64,000 nucleotides of DNA from Prostheceraeus crozeri (taxonomy: Eukaryota > Platyhelminthes > Polycladida > Euryleptidae): the NCBI GenBank assembly GCA_907163375.1, contig CAJQUW010008653.1, positions 372,001 through 436,000 on the forward strand, read 5' to 3'. Below are positions 1-11,471 of the stretch, piece by piece; position 1 is the stretch's first letter; each line of letters begins with the position of its first letter. The position numbers and the translations under genes were made by a program. The notes under the pieces were generated by a model. The model searched no databases. It was given only the letters and a program-made list of their open reading frames with translations, and had not been told where the DNA came from.

Positions 1-164
1 ATCCCGCCATTCTTTTCTTCTCGTAATTGAATATTCTCTATCATTGGTTTACTTATGTAATACTTTTTTTTGTTAATCGTAATAGTTTTAGGGGTATTTT
101 TGTCAACAATATTACGTAATTTTAATTCAACAGTTTTATTATTATTACTTTTCGCTTGCGACAT
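1..164 (-). CDS. Hypothetical protein N-terminus (runs off window)
   Basis: About 54 codons are open on the minus strand from an ATG whose complement lies at 162-164. The peptide begins MSQAKSNNNKTVELKLRN and is rich in lysine, asparagine and isoleucine. The start follows the same TTAAAAATG context seen at the other starts of element A, which supports it as a genuine gene start. I recognise no domain. The gene continues past the left window edge. Confidence 0.45.
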   Translation of the reverse strand, partial: MSQAKSNNNKTVELKLRNIVDKNTPKTITINKKKYYISKPMIENIQLREEKNGG

Positions 165-189
165 TTTTAATAAAAAAATTTTATGTTAA

Positions 190-360
190 CAAAAATTTTT
201 AATCTATTGTAGTCATGAAAAATTTTTTAAGTTAAGAATTATTAATCTATTCAAGTTATGAAAAATTTTAAGTTATCAAAAATTTTAATCTATTCTAGTT
301 ATGAAAAACTTTTAAGTTACCAAAAAATTTTAATCTATTCTAGTTATGAAAAAAAATTAA
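190..360. repeat. AT-rich tandem repeat, about 48-bp unit, four copies
   Basis: Four imperfect direct copies contain a core like TTTTAATCTATTCTAGTTAT followed by GAAAAA. They lie between the partial gene at the left edge and the 3' end of the capsid locus. Similar short AT-rich tandem arrays sit at other gene boundaries of this element, so they may be transcription-end spacers. Confidence 0.7.
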
Positions 361-382
361 TTAATCGACAAAGTCTTGGGCT

Positions 383-1716
383 TCAGCCGATCCTAGCCAT
401 CTTTCCATTAAGAATTTCAATAGAATATTTTACATCTTCTAGCAATAAACCATAAGCCATCAATGAAGTTGTGGAATCTTTCTTTTCAATATTAATTGTT
501 ACATCACAACCAGTCTTGATAATATCTTCAGATTGTGCACTTAAATCGAAACAGAAAACAGGATATAAATGTCTCCAATCTCCAGGAGTTAATTGTGGTT
601 CAACTCCAAATTCTATACAAAGATTTCGATAAGAATCATATCCTTCCATAAATTGATTTTTGGTATCATCGAATCTTAATGGATCAATTGGATATCGGGT
701 TTGATTTAATGAAACTTGTAAACTTCGAATTGTATTAATATGAAAAAGATTGTTGTTCTTATCAAAACTTGGAGAATTATTTCTTTGAAATGTTAGTAAT
801 AAATATCTTGGAGTATTCGCAGTTCTAGTAAAATGCCAGTTAAATCTTTGTTCGGAAAAAGTTACTGAACTAGCAGTACGCTTTAGAAAATTTACTGGAA
901 TTGGTTTATTAGTATTTAATCTTTTTGCAATAGCCGTTTCAATCTCTAAACTAGGAGTAATATGCTTAATCCACCATTCAAGTCTATCAATTTTTAGATA
1001 TGCTTTTTTTCCAGTCTTACCAAAAAAGATTAATTCATTATTTGCTGTGCGGTGAATTATTAACTTAAATTTTAATTGATATGATATTTTATCATAATCT
1101 AAATATCCGAATAATGAAGACAATGACCAATTAACTGTCTGTTTACTTTTCTTGTTAAATTAACGTCTTTCTTTATATGCACTATTGTTTGTTTTATTTA
1201 AATGTTTTGCAATATTTTCTACATCTTTCGCAATTCCTGCTGCATCTGTTCCAGCGTGAGTTAAATCATCAACAATTATACCATCATTAGTATCAGGAAA
1301 CCAACCTTCGATTTCATACTTTTTATTATTTTCACCAATTGTTACAAATCTAAGCATTGTATCAATTACACCTGGAGAATCACTTATTGTTTCTATATTT
1401 TGAGTTGCAACATCTAAACGCATTTGTGTAAATAATCTTGGAAAAAAATTATTCTCTAGTGCAATATTATCGGTTTCTGGTAATGGTGTTGTAAAATTGG
1501 CATCACTATACAAAGAATATTCACAGTGTAAAAATGAATCAGGTAGATATATATAACTCTGCTGATTATCAACTTCAAAAATTAAATCACCTCCAGTATT
1601 TACTCTACTGGAAGATCATGGATTCATAGCAATTCTTATATAGTCATTCTTTTTTTGATTGCAACTGACGAACGGAGGATCGTCTAATCTAAATTTATTT
1701 TCGATAAGCGAAGACA
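383..1716 (-). pseudogene. Major capsid protein (double jelly-roll), broken
   Basis: This minus-strand locus encodes the Polinton-type major capsid protein, which in this family forms hexon-like trimers of the icosahedral shell. The N-terminal part carries an FFPRLFTQMRLDV-like stretch, like the conserved strand pair of invertebrate F54H12.2-like capsid proteins. The C-terminal part carries YPVFCFDLSAQSE and a final YGLLLEDVKYSIEI, matching the end of the second jelly roll in that family. The start is at the ATG near 1716, in the element's usual A-run context. The locus is broken, about two breaks. Its last codons and stop fall in a small GC-rich hairpin, GGCT-loop-AGCC. Family assignment rests on remembered motifs. 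Confidence 0.7.
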
Positions 1717-1767
1717 TTTTTATAAAAAATAATATGACTTTTTGTTTTTCTCACACACAGAAAAAAT

Positions 1768-1856
1768 TCTGCTAAAGCAATTTTACTAAAATAATTTTAC
1801 TAAAAAAATTTTGCTAAGAAAATTTTGCTAAAAAAAATTTTACTAAAAACATAATT
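1768..1856. repeat. AT-rich 15-18 bp tandem repeat
   Basis: Several degenerate copies of a word like AAAATTTTGCTAA lie between the capsid start and the end of the next minus-strand gene. The array is similar in style to those at 190-360, 5041-5110 and 12418-12480, again next to gene ends. Confidence 0.6.
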
Positions 1857-2444
1857 TTAGAATTTTGCTAGACCAGCTCCGCTACAGCTTTGCTGGTTAA
1901 ACCGAAGGTTGCTGCTCACGCCATTGCCTCTTATTTCCTCAATTGAACGAACCGTAGGTTCAATTGAACGTTGCATGGCTACGCCAGATTTCTTCTTATG
2001 TTTACTATCAGACGGAGCTCCGCTCCTCAAGGTTTCCCCAACAGCTATGTTAGCAATTTTATTTTTTGTTTCCTCTGAAAGTTTTTTTAAATTTTTTAGT
2101 TCTTCGGAATCATTCCTAAGTTTACGAATAGCTTCTAGTTGTTTTAATTCGTTTTGAGACTTGACAGCATTTGATATTGCACTAGCTGTACTACCTATAG
2201 CAGCTGCTCCTTTTGCAGCAGATGTAATCAAATCTTTATTATTTTTAATTAAGTTAACGATACTTCCAATACCAGAGAAGATGCCAGCTCCTTCCGTGTG
2301 AACGGCACCTGCGGTGCCTAGGAACTTTTGTGTTCCGACTGTTTCTACACTGGCATAATGGTAAACAGATTTCATAGATGGTTCATGAGCAATTCTTTGA
2401 TTTGAAGCAAAATGTTTAAGATTGTGTTTATAAATTATAGACAT
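1857..2444 (-). CDS. Small virion core / pVI-pX-like protein
   Basis: This 195-residue protein has a central small-residue amphipathic or hydrophobic stretch at about residues 50-95 (GIFSGIGSIVNLIKNN, then an alanine- and serine-rich run). A lysine- and glutamate-rich helix follows, then a basic patch (KHKKK). Polinton and adintovirus genomes usually place such a small basic or glycine-rich protein, akin to adenovirus pVI/pX, beside the major capsid gene, as here. The C-terminal 40 or so residues are encoded by DNA that is almost entirely short GC-rich hairpins, so the tail may derive from inserted palindromes. The ATG at 2444 is preceded by CCTAAAAA. The role in the virion is inferred. Confidence 0.5.
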   Translation of the reverse strand: MSIIYKHNLKHFASNQRIAHEPSMKSVYHYASVETVGTQKFLGTAGAVHTEGAGIFSGIGSIVNLIKNNKDLITSAAKGAAAIGSTASAISNAVKSQNELKQLEAIRKLRNDSEELKNLKKLSEETKNKIANIAVGETLRSGAPSDSKHKKKSGVAMQRSIEPTVRSIEEIRGNGVSSNLRFNQQSCSGAGLAKF

Positions 2445-2483
2445 TTTTTAGGATTAAATTTGACTTTTGGGAAAAAATATTTA

Positions 2484-2722
2484 CGATCGGCTAAAGCCTC
2501 TGAACAAAGTTCTATTGGTTAGTAACCTGAGGACCTTTGGTCCGTTTAATATTTGCGCTAAGATTTACGTTTAGGATCGGCTAAAGCCTCTGAACAAAGT
2601 TCTATTGGTTAGTAACCTGAGGACCTTTGGTCCGATCGGCTAAAGCCTCGAGGAGCTTCGCTCCGATAGGTTAGAAACCCAAGACTTCGTCGATCGGTTA
2701 GTAACCTGAGGACCTTTGGTCT
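2484..2722. repeat. Array of GC-rich palindromic mini-hairpins
   Basis: A roughly 60-bp unit made of consecutive perfect mini-hairpins is repeated two to three times: GGCT-AA-AGCC, GAAC-AAA-GTTC, GGACC-TTT-GGTCC, with GGAGC-TTC-GCTCC and GAC-TTC-GTC variants. It fills the spacer between the ends of two minus-strand genes and is far more GC-rich than its surroundings. Related hairpins occur elsewhere in element A, including inside genes. No protein is encoded. Confidence 0.85.
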
Positions 2723-2724
2723 GA

Positions 2725-3612
2725 TCAAGATTTACGTTTGTGAATGGACAACAACTTCGAGATAACTTTATTAATTGACTGTTGCACTTTATCTATTGCG
2801 TCAAGAAGCGTGTGATGTACTTTAATTTCTTTTCTATTAACTTGCATTTTCTGCTGATTAATCTTCAATGCCGTTTTAAGTGCATTTAACTTAATTTTAA
2901 GAACATCTAATTGTCTTTTAACAGAATCTAACTGTTCTTTATTTTCTTTAGAGTTTTCTTGTAAATTTTTCTTTAATTCATTTTCTAAATTGATTTTAAG
3001 AGTTTTCATTTTATCAACTTTTTGATTAAGTGAGTTTACTTCATTTATTATTCTATTCATCTTTTTCATTTGTTGAGTAATTTTAGAACTCAATTCATCA
3101 ACACTTTTTTGGAATGTAGTTTGTAACTGCTTTAAATTTTTTTTAATTCTTTCAGGTAGTTTTTCTATTTCATCTTCTAATTGTTCTTTTAACATTTTTA
3201 TCTGATGTTTATTTTTAATGACTGCAGATTTTAAATTTAAAGAAAGTAATATTAAAATTTTTGATTGTTCTGAAATCTTTTTAAAAAGTTTTGCTATATC
3301 TGCTTCTAGCTCTCTATCCTTTTTATCAAGTTTTAATAATTTTTCGTTTAATGATTTGTCATTAAGTTTAAGCAACTTTAATTCGTTCATCAGTGGAACC
3401 AAAACATCGTTTATATATTTTTCTTTTAAATCATTGATTTGTGTATCAACATATTGTTTATTTGTTAACTCTGTACTTTGTTGCGGAAGAATAGAAAGAT
3501 GCAATGGACCAGATAAAACGTCTCCAGTTTTCATGATATAATTTTCTATCTCTATTTCTAATTCACGATTATTCGGGATATATGCACCTCCACCAACATT
3601 TGGTAACATCAT
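2725..3612 (-). CDS. Coiled-coil protein with tail-fibre-like N-terminus
   Basis: This intact 295-residue protein has two recognisable parts. Residues about 25-60 read MKTGDVLSGPLHL ... TELTNKQYVDTQI. This is the shape of the collar motif of phage tail fibres (M-x-G-x-L ... DAATKKYVD). The remainder, about residues 60-290, is long heptad-rich coiled coil with many Lys, Leu, Asn and Gln, and no enzymatic motif. It sits next to the capsid and core genes. A trimeric fibre or spike for host attachment is an attractive inference, but a purely structural coiled-coil protein is also possible. The start ATG-ATG at 3612 follows GTTAAAAA. Confidence 0.55.
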   Translation of the reverse strand: MMLPNVGGGAYIPNNRELEIEIENYIMKTGDVLSGPLHLSILPQQSTELTNKQYVDTQINDLKEKYINDVLVPLMNELKLLKLNDKSLNEKLLKLDKKDRELEADIAKLFKKISEQSKILILLSLNLKSAVIKNKHQIKMLKEQLEDEIEKLPERIKKNLKQLQTTFQKSVDELSSKITQQMKKMNRIINEVNSLNQKVDKMKTLKINLENELKKNLQENSKENKEQLDSVKRQLDVLKIKLNALKTALKINQQKMQVNRKEIKVHHTLLDAIDKVQQSINKVISKLLSIHKRKS

Positions 3613-3679
3613 TTTTTAACAATAAAAAAATAAATTTTTCTCTAATAAAAATAAAATTTTTTCTAATAAAAATAAAAAA

Positions 3680-5052
3680 ATGGAAAAAGCAAATTTAAAA
3701 AAATTATATTCGCCCGCATCATCCTGTTCTTCTTATTCGACGAGATCAACGGGATTTGAAAATAAATGTTTTGATAATAATAATAATAATAATCCATGTA
3801 TAGATGTTAATATTTTATTTCAGTTACAAGCCGAAATAATTAGAGAACAAAGAAAAGGTTTACCTTCTATAGAAACTAATTATTGTTTATTTCCAGGTGA
3901 TCCATTTATAAAATTTATGGATATAGTAAGTAAATATAATGATGTAGCTTATGTGGAATTAAATAAAGAAAATATGGTTATAATAGGTCATAATAATGTT
4001 TATGGTTTTATTAGAGCAGTATTACCAATTAGTAATACTGATTGGATAGAAACTAAAATTATTAATTATATTAATATTAAAGAATTAGTCAAAAATTAAA
4101 ATCTTTTTCCAAAGAAAAAATAAGATTATTTGTTGATGAACAAAACCAATATAATATTCATATCGAGAGTAAAAAGCATAACGAAGAATTATTATGTCAA
4201 GTATATTACAGAGATACAATTTATAAACAAGAAACATTAGAAATGCCGCAAAGATATGATGATGATACATATATAGGATTGTATTCCAATTTAAATATTA
4301 ATTTATTAAAGTCTTATATAAATGGTTTAGCTCAACAAGAGAAAATTTATATGTGGACTACACCTTATACTATTAACAATGACCATAATCATAATCATAA
4401 TAAACGAACCGAAGGTTTTAGGGCTTTGCCCGATCTTAAAGAATCTTATAATAATAATGATGATAATAATATAGATGATGACAATGTAGATGATTCTGAA
4501 ACATCTGAAAAAGGTGTAAATGGTAAAAAAGATTATAAAAATAGTAGTAATTATAAAAATTTAAGTGAAGAAAAATTTATATCTCATACTGATGTACATG
4601 ATATTAATACTACATATAATCAAAATTTATATAAATTTCATTTTCTTACAATTGAAAATAATAATGATGGTATAGTTGAAGATACTGTTCGACAACTATG
4701 TGTCGGGTCTACAAAATTTAAATTAGGATTTACATCTAATCAATTTAAAATTTTATCATCTTTAATAAAAACTAAAAGTGATTCAGATTATGGTGGTGTT
4801 TTTAAATTTTCCAAAAGAGAACAAAGACCAATATTTTTCTCTATTATATTATTATCAGATAAAAGATGTAATTTAGAGTTAGATATTCCCATCAGGGAAT
4901 GGTATCCAATCCCAAAAAGTGTAATTTATGATGTTGAAGAAACAATTTATGATGATGATGGAGAATCAATTGATGATGATGATGAAGAATCAATAGTTAG
5001 TGAAAATAAATTTAAATTATCTTTTGATAAAACGTTATATGATAAAACTTAA
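3680..5052 (+). pseudogene. Element protein of unknown function, broken
   Basis: This plus-strand locus starts at an ATG after AATAAAAAA. It encodes an acidic, asparagine-rich protein: a short N-terminal region with a poly-Asn run, a middle beta-rich segment, a very acidic Asp/Asn linker and a C-terminal part ending in an acidic tail. The alternation of short beta strands with VELNKENMVII-like segments faintly recalls a sliding-clamp fold upstream of PolB, but this is only an impression and no family is claimed. A palindromic GC-rich insert encodes RTEGFRALPDL in frame within the linker. The locus has about one break. Confidence 0.4.
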
Positions 5053-5110
5053 TATGATTAAACTTAATATTATAGAGCATTATATGCTAAAACTTAATAT
5101 GATAAAGAAA
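5041..5110. repeat. Short AT-rich tandem repeat after gene end
   Basis: Degenerate copies of a word like ATAAAACTTAATATG run from the last codons of the upstream gene into the spacer. This is the plus-strand counterpart of the gene-end arrays elsewhere in element A. Confidence 0.5.
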
Positions 5111-5224
5111 AAAATAACTAAAGAACGTGAAATATATAATAATATATAATAACTCTCAAGACCTTGTTATTAGAATGTTTATATCTAAAATTAAAACACA
5201 ATTTTTTCCTTAAAAAATAAAAAA

Positions 5225-8200
5225 ATGGAAAATACCAAGTTTTATTGTAACTTATGTAAAAAAAAGTTGCAAACAAAAAGAAGTTATCAATCTCATTTAA
5301 ATAGTAAATTGCATTTACAAAATGTAGAACGAGTTGATGAAGGAAATATATTAAAATTAATTAGTTATAAAAACTATCTAGAAACATTGCCTACTGATAT
5401 AAAAGTTAAAAAAATGTTTGATGATTATTCACATTCGGAATATAAAAAAGTTTTTAATAGTGAAGATGAACATGTACCAGATGGAAGATATTTATTTAGC
5501 GATACTGATGAATTTAACGAAATAGATGAATTTGATGAAGCCGTAACAGATATAAAATATTTATTTAATGAATCGGTTGAACATAATGAAACCGATGAAA
5601 CTTTTTATAATGTATTAAAAAACTTTTTCAAAATATTTAAGAAATCTTTCAAATGTTATATGAATGTAGAAGTACTTTATACAAAAAATGGACCTGATGG
5701 AATTCCTGAAGAAATAATACAAGGACATTTTACAAATTCACAAGAAATTCATAATGTAAATGATATACAACCCATATTTGAACAAATGATACTTACATTA
5801 GAAAATTGTATAATTGAAGCCCAGTTACGTGAATCTGGTTGGAGATTTGTTTAAATACTATCTAAGAAAATAGTAATTGATAAATATAAAAATAATACTG
5901 GTGGTAGTTATGTTCCTTTACCTTTCAGTTCACCACAAATAATTAACATAAAAAATGAAGATGATTATTGTTTTCTGTGGAGTATTATAGCACATTTACA
6001 TCCTGCAGAATATCATAAAGAAAGACTAAGTCATTATAATAAAGAAGAATACATAAATGAATTTGATCTTTCTGATGGCTTAGATGAATTTCCATATGAT
6101 TATAATAGGTTAAAAAAGTTTCATAAAAAGAATATAAATTTAATAGAAGTAAATGTTTTTGAATTAAATGTGAATTATGTTTCTATTGGTAAAATTACTC
6201 CACTTTACTCAGATTCAAAAAAATTTTATTTGACTAATAAAAATTTATGTCAATCAGAAATAGTATATAATGATAGGGGAAATTACATGCATCATAATAT
6301 TTTTTACCAAGGAAATATAATATGTACTGAACAATTTGAAATTATAAAAACACTATCACCAATAATGATTAATCATAATAATTATAAAGGACGTAATTAT
6401 AATTATGATTATGATTCCGATTATCTATCTTTATCTTTAGAATATCAACAAAAATTACAAAATTTAAATGAAAGTTTACAAAAATGTAAAACAGATTATC
6501 AACAACAAACAAAAATATTAGTACAAGAATATCACCATAAATATCAAAATAAGATAGAAACGATTCAAAAATTAAATGAAGACAATAAAGAATTAAATAA
6601 TGAAGAAAATGAAACCAATCAAAAAATAAATGAATCTTTAAAAAAATGTCTACAACAATATAAAGAACAATATGATAAAGAATATAGTTATCAGTTACAA
6701 ATATTAAATCAAAATTTTCATCGAAGTACATTTAATCTTACAAAAGAAATTGATGAAACACATGAAATATATCAAGATAAATTTGAAAAACTAGAACAGA
6801 CAAAACAGCCAGCACAAGCGAATATATTATATTATCAGGGTCATTTTACATTGTGTAAAGATGTTTCTATATTTACAAAAACTTCAGATAATGCTAATTT
6901 TCCTTGTCTCCAATGTATGACGAGCTTTAGAACTAAAGAAGAAATGAATAGACATTTGGAGAATTGCCAACAAAATGAAGCAGTTGAAAATACTTTTCCT
7001 AAAGATTATTATTTAGAATACAATAAATGGTATTTCAAAAATAAAGTACCCTTTACAATATATTGTGATTTCGAAGCATATAATGTTAACATGTCACAAA
7101 ATCGAACGGAAAGTTCCAGGGCTTCGCCCGATTCTGAAAATGATAATTATGAAAAAAGTGCAGCTGAACAAAGTAAAGAAAAATATTTATTTGAACAAAA
7201 ACCATTATGTTGGGGAATGTACATTCATTCAAATTATCCTGAATTATTTAAATCAGAATATTATCAATACTATGGTGAAGATAGTTCAGAAATGTTTACA
7301 AAGAAAGTAGAAGAATTACAAAATTATTTTTCACAATTGCTTGAAACAAATATACCAATGATGCCATTAACAGAAAAAGAAAAATTAAATTTTATTAATG
7401 AAACAAAATGTTATTACTGTGGAAAAGAATTTACAAAAAATTATAAAAATGGCAGAGGTAGATATCTTGATAAGGTAAAAGATCATGATCATCTAAATGG
7501 ATTATATAGAGGTGCAGCACATAATTCTTGTAATCTTAATGCTAATAAATTTAAATATAACTATGTTCCTCTATATTTCTACAATGGTTCTAAATATGAT
7601 TTCCATCTAGTAATGAAAGATTTATTTTCATCTGAAAAATTACAACAACAACAAATAAATGTACTATGTAAAACAGAAGAAGAATATTTTTCAATGCAAT
7701 TAGGTTGTATTAGAATTTTAGATGCATTTAGATTTTTTACTCCTTATTCATTAGATGTTATGGGAAAAACTTTGAAATCTGAACAATGTAAAATATTAAA
7801 TAAATATAATTTAAAACCTTCAAAAGGCATATTTCCGTATGAGTACATAACTGCAGATAAAACCTGTGGTTCACAGTCGAAGACTGATTTTAATTCTGTG
7901 AATAAAATTATGGAAGAAAAACAACTTCCTCCAATAAATAAATTTAAATCAACATTAAAACAATCACAATTATCTGAAGAAGACTATGCAGAAGCTGAAA
8001 AGAATTGGAGAGAGTTAAATTGTAAAACAATGTATGATTATACAATGAAATATCTTCAGATAGATGTATTAATCCTTGCTGATCTTTTTGAAAACTTTCG
8101 TGATATGTGTTTAGAATATTACGGAATAGATCCATGTTATTGTTATTCTACACCAGGTTTAACATGGTTAGCAGGATTAAAACATACAAATGTTAAACTT

Positions 8201-9660
8201 AAACATTATAAAGAAAATACATATGATAAATTATTATTTTTTGAATCTGGAATTAGAGGCGGTGTATCATCTGTTTTAGGTAATAGATATGTTAAATGTT
8301 ATAATAAGAAAGTAAATCCACAAGAATATGGAATAATGAAACCTTTATCTCCTGAAGAAAAAGAAAAAATATTAGAAATTTTTCGAACGAAACGAGAAGG
8401 AGTAGAACGTGAAAATGCAATTGATGAATTCATGAGAGAAAACTATTTGTTATATTATGATTTTAATAGCTTATATTCTTCTTGCATGATACAAGAATTA
8501 CCAACAGGTGAGATGGAATGGTGTAATATTCTTGATTATCAAAAAACATATGATGGAAATTATAATCATGGTTATATATATGAAGTTGATTTAGTATATC
8601 CTGATGAAATAAAAGATAAAACAAAATATTTTCCTTTCTGTCCCGAAAACAAAATTCCCAATATAGAAGATTTTTCAGATTATCAAAAATCTATAATTCC
8701 TAAGAAATACAGACCAACAAAAAACTTATGTTAACACAAAGTAATAAAGGAAAGTATGTTGTTGAAGGAAGAATGCTAGATTGGTATTTAGAAAATGGAA
8801 TGATTCTCACCAAAATACATCGAAAACTATTTTATCAAAAATCTAAATGGTTAAAAGATTATATAGAGTTCAATATTGAAAAACGTAAAATAGCTAAAAG
8901 AAATAAAGATGATTTTGGAAACGTGTTCTTCAAATTAATGAATAATGCATTTTATGGTAAGACTTTAGAAAATGTGCGTAATAGACAAAATATTGAAATA
9001 GTTTATGATAAAGATAGGTTTCAAAATTTAACAAGGAAACCTACATATAAAAGAACTACTAGATTTAGTGATGAACTATGTGCTGTACATTTACGTCGAA
9101 TCAGCGTAAAACATGATAAGTTTAATTTTATAGGATTCACTATATTAGAATTAGCTAAACTATTTATGTATAGATTTATATATGATTATTTAGCACCTGC
9201 TTATGGCAAAAACTATAAATTACACTTTACAGATACCGATTCTGTTTTCTTAGAATTAACAATACCGTATAATTCTACACTTGATGAAGAAATAGATAAA
9301 ATAAAAGATATCATTCATCCTTCTGATTTATGTAAAGTAAAAGATGAATTAGAAGGAAATGAAGATTTCATAACAGAAGCTATATTTTTCAAATATAAAT
9401 GTTATTGTTATAACACAACTAATAATATTAAAACACATAAAACATTAAAAGGAATTTCAAAGGCATCAGTGGCTAATCAAATAACATTTCAAGATTATAA
9501 AAATGTATTATTTGATAATGAAATAAAAACAGCATGCAATTATATACTTAATTCAAAAAAACATAAAATGTATTTAAAAGAAGAACATAAATTAGCATTA
9601 GATCCATTTGATGATAAAAGAAAAATTTTACCTGATGGAATAACTACTTCACCTTTTTAA
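5225..9660 (+). pseudogene. polB: Protein-primed DNA polymerase B with N-terminal zinc finger, broken
   Basis: This long plus-strand locus encodes the replicative polymerase that would copy the linear element by protein priming. It opens with a C2H2 finger (FYCNLCKKKLQTKRSYQSHL). Next comes the CFLWSIIAHLHP region typical of animal Polinton PolB N-termini, then a coiled-coil stretch and a second Cys pair. The exonuclease I motif is YCDFEAYN. A Cys-Cys/DHDH HNH or endonuclease-VII-like finger follows (CYYCG ... KDHDHLNGLYRGAAH). Further motifs are NGSKYDFHL, polymerase motif A YDFNSLYSS, motif B NNAFYGKTLENV and motif C FTDTDSVF. Locus length is as expected for a Polinton PolB of more than 1,300 residues. 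It is broken, about two to three breaks. A palindromic insert encodes RTESSRASPDS in frame. Confidence 0.85.
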
Positions 9661-9746
9661 TTTTCTAATTTCTAAGATAGACAAATTTGATATATACATA
9701 AAATAAAAATAAAAAATATTATAACACTATATTTGTATATTTTTTA

Positions 9747-10513
9747 TCACTCGGTAAACAAATGTTCTATAACTCTATCATGAATTTTTTTATCAATATT
9801 AATTGTAATGAAGCCATAATCTTTTGACCAAGCATTGTTACACGATTGTTTAAATTCATCTTTATTTCTTACACATAAATCTCTTAACAAATCACTTAAG
9901 TTTCTTGCATTTATTTCAAATAGTATAAATATATTTGCATTCTTTCTAATAACACTTCCGTCTAATGAATACAAACTTTGTGTTAAATAAAATACACTAC
10001 AGTTATTATGTCTACCTCTTGTGAAATAATTTCTCTGAACTGACTGATTTCTGTCATTAACACAATCATCAAAAATTACACAATGTTTCATTGTTTTATC
10101 TAGTTTACTAGGATCTTGCATATTACCACTATCATCTATTAATTGTATCTTTATATGCTTATTTTTATTAGATTCAACTAACTGATTATTTTTTGCTGCT
10201 TCTTCACACCACGAACTTATTTCTTCTTCATCTTCAGATTTTTCATATTCTTTGAATAATGAAGCAATTGCTGTTTTTTAAGATTATTTTCAAATCCATA
10301 TTTTAAAAATTGATAGACGGGTTGTTCTGCTGTTGTTGTATAAATTATAAGATTGTTATAATCCAAAAAATTTGGAGTCGTTAAAATTTTAAATAATAGA
10401 TATGTTTTTCCACAACCTGATCTTCCGCAAATAACTGACAAAACTTTATTAGATAAATTTGGATGATGATTAAATTTAAGTTTCTTTTTATTTAATGGGG
10501 GTACTTCACTCAT
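9747..10513 (-). pseudogene. FtsK/HerA-type packaging ATPase, broken
   Basis: This minus-strand locus has a Walker A motif GRSGCGKT near its N-terminus and a Walker B stretch HCVIFDDCVND. A FYLTQSLYSLDG segment follows, where HerA-type genome-packaging ATPases of Polintons and adintoviruses carry a sensor-like glutamine. Its predicted role is pumping element DNA into the preformed capsid. It converges on the PolB end, leaving a gap of fewer than 90 bases. The ATG at 10513 follows ATTAAAAA. It is broken, about one to two breaks. Confidence 0.75.
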
Positions 10514-10599
10514 TTTTTAATAAAAAAATTTATTTTTATTTTATTTTTATTTTTAAAGAAGAAGAAGAAAGTTAAACTTCTCTAGCTTCGCGTGGGAGT

Positions 10600-11388
10600 T
10601 TATACCTCCCGAACCAAAAGATCTATCATAATCTCTTCACCTCCAAAATTTATTTCTTGTCCTTTCTCATCAGTGATTCTAATGCCAATGTTGTTAATAG
10701 TTTTTCTTGTAATAGGGAAATATATTAATGTTTGTGGAATTACATTTAATCTATAACCAATGGGTACAGTAAAAGCTGGAAAACTGAATATTAAATTTGA
10801 CAATTTACCATTTATATATCCTCCTTCAATAATGTCACAATGTACAACAATTGAATTTATTTCAGTTATTTTTGGAATCTTCTCACCTAAATGATAACCT
10901 TGACTATAGGTTTGTTTATTAAATCCTAATAGCTTTGACAATGATCTATCATGATTAAAATCAACTTGATGATTTTCGTCTAAAGTAAGAGAAAATTTAT
11001 TAACTGCCGGTTCAACTGCGAAATGTCATTGTTTCTTATCTTTAAATGGTATACCTAAATGTCTCTTAATTTCATTTGATATTGATTCAACTTCGTAAGA
11101 ACCAGGAAGAAAAGTTTGTATTTTCCATGTTTTGCCTTTATCAGTAGAATATCTAAATTGATCATTCACATCTTTTATAACATTTTGAATAGTGTTAAAT
11201 GTAGAGAAACTAGTCAATGCAATTTGATAATTTTTATTTTGTTCCAAATGTAGAATGGGTTCTAAATTACAAGTGTGTGATGAAGTAGTTGTTATAATTT
11301 TTAACGTCGTACTAAATTTTGATGAACCCAAAATCTCTGTCAAATTTTCTAAATGATTATTAATTTTGTCTAAATCTGCTGAACACAT
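10600..11388 (-). pseudogene. Conserved Maverick structural protein (penton or minor capsid candidate), broken
   Basis: The N-terminal half carries NKNYQIALTSFSTFNTIQNV and a FRYSTDKGKTWK segment. The C-terminal half carries GYHLGEKIPK, VVHCDIIEGGYINGK and a closing IDLLVREV. This arrangement is familiar from Hydra-type Mavericks. It parallels the two WEVGV proteins of element C (33416-36373), which share a WEVGVSSICYDSNIQNV-like stretch and a similar closing strand. A role as minor capsid, penton or spike protein is inferred from conservation and context only. The gene end lies in a GGGAG-loop-CTCCC hairpin. It is broken, about one break. Confidence 0.5.
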
Positions 11389-11471
11389 TTTTTAGTTAAA
11401 ATTTTAAATAAACATTTTTCATAAAAAAATTAAAAACAACAACATATTTCAGCTACGGGCGAAGCGAACCC

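Noticed and set aside
3680-5052. Sliding-clamp (PCNA) assignment
   Set aside because: Only a faint strand pattern; no clamp signature could be pointed to.
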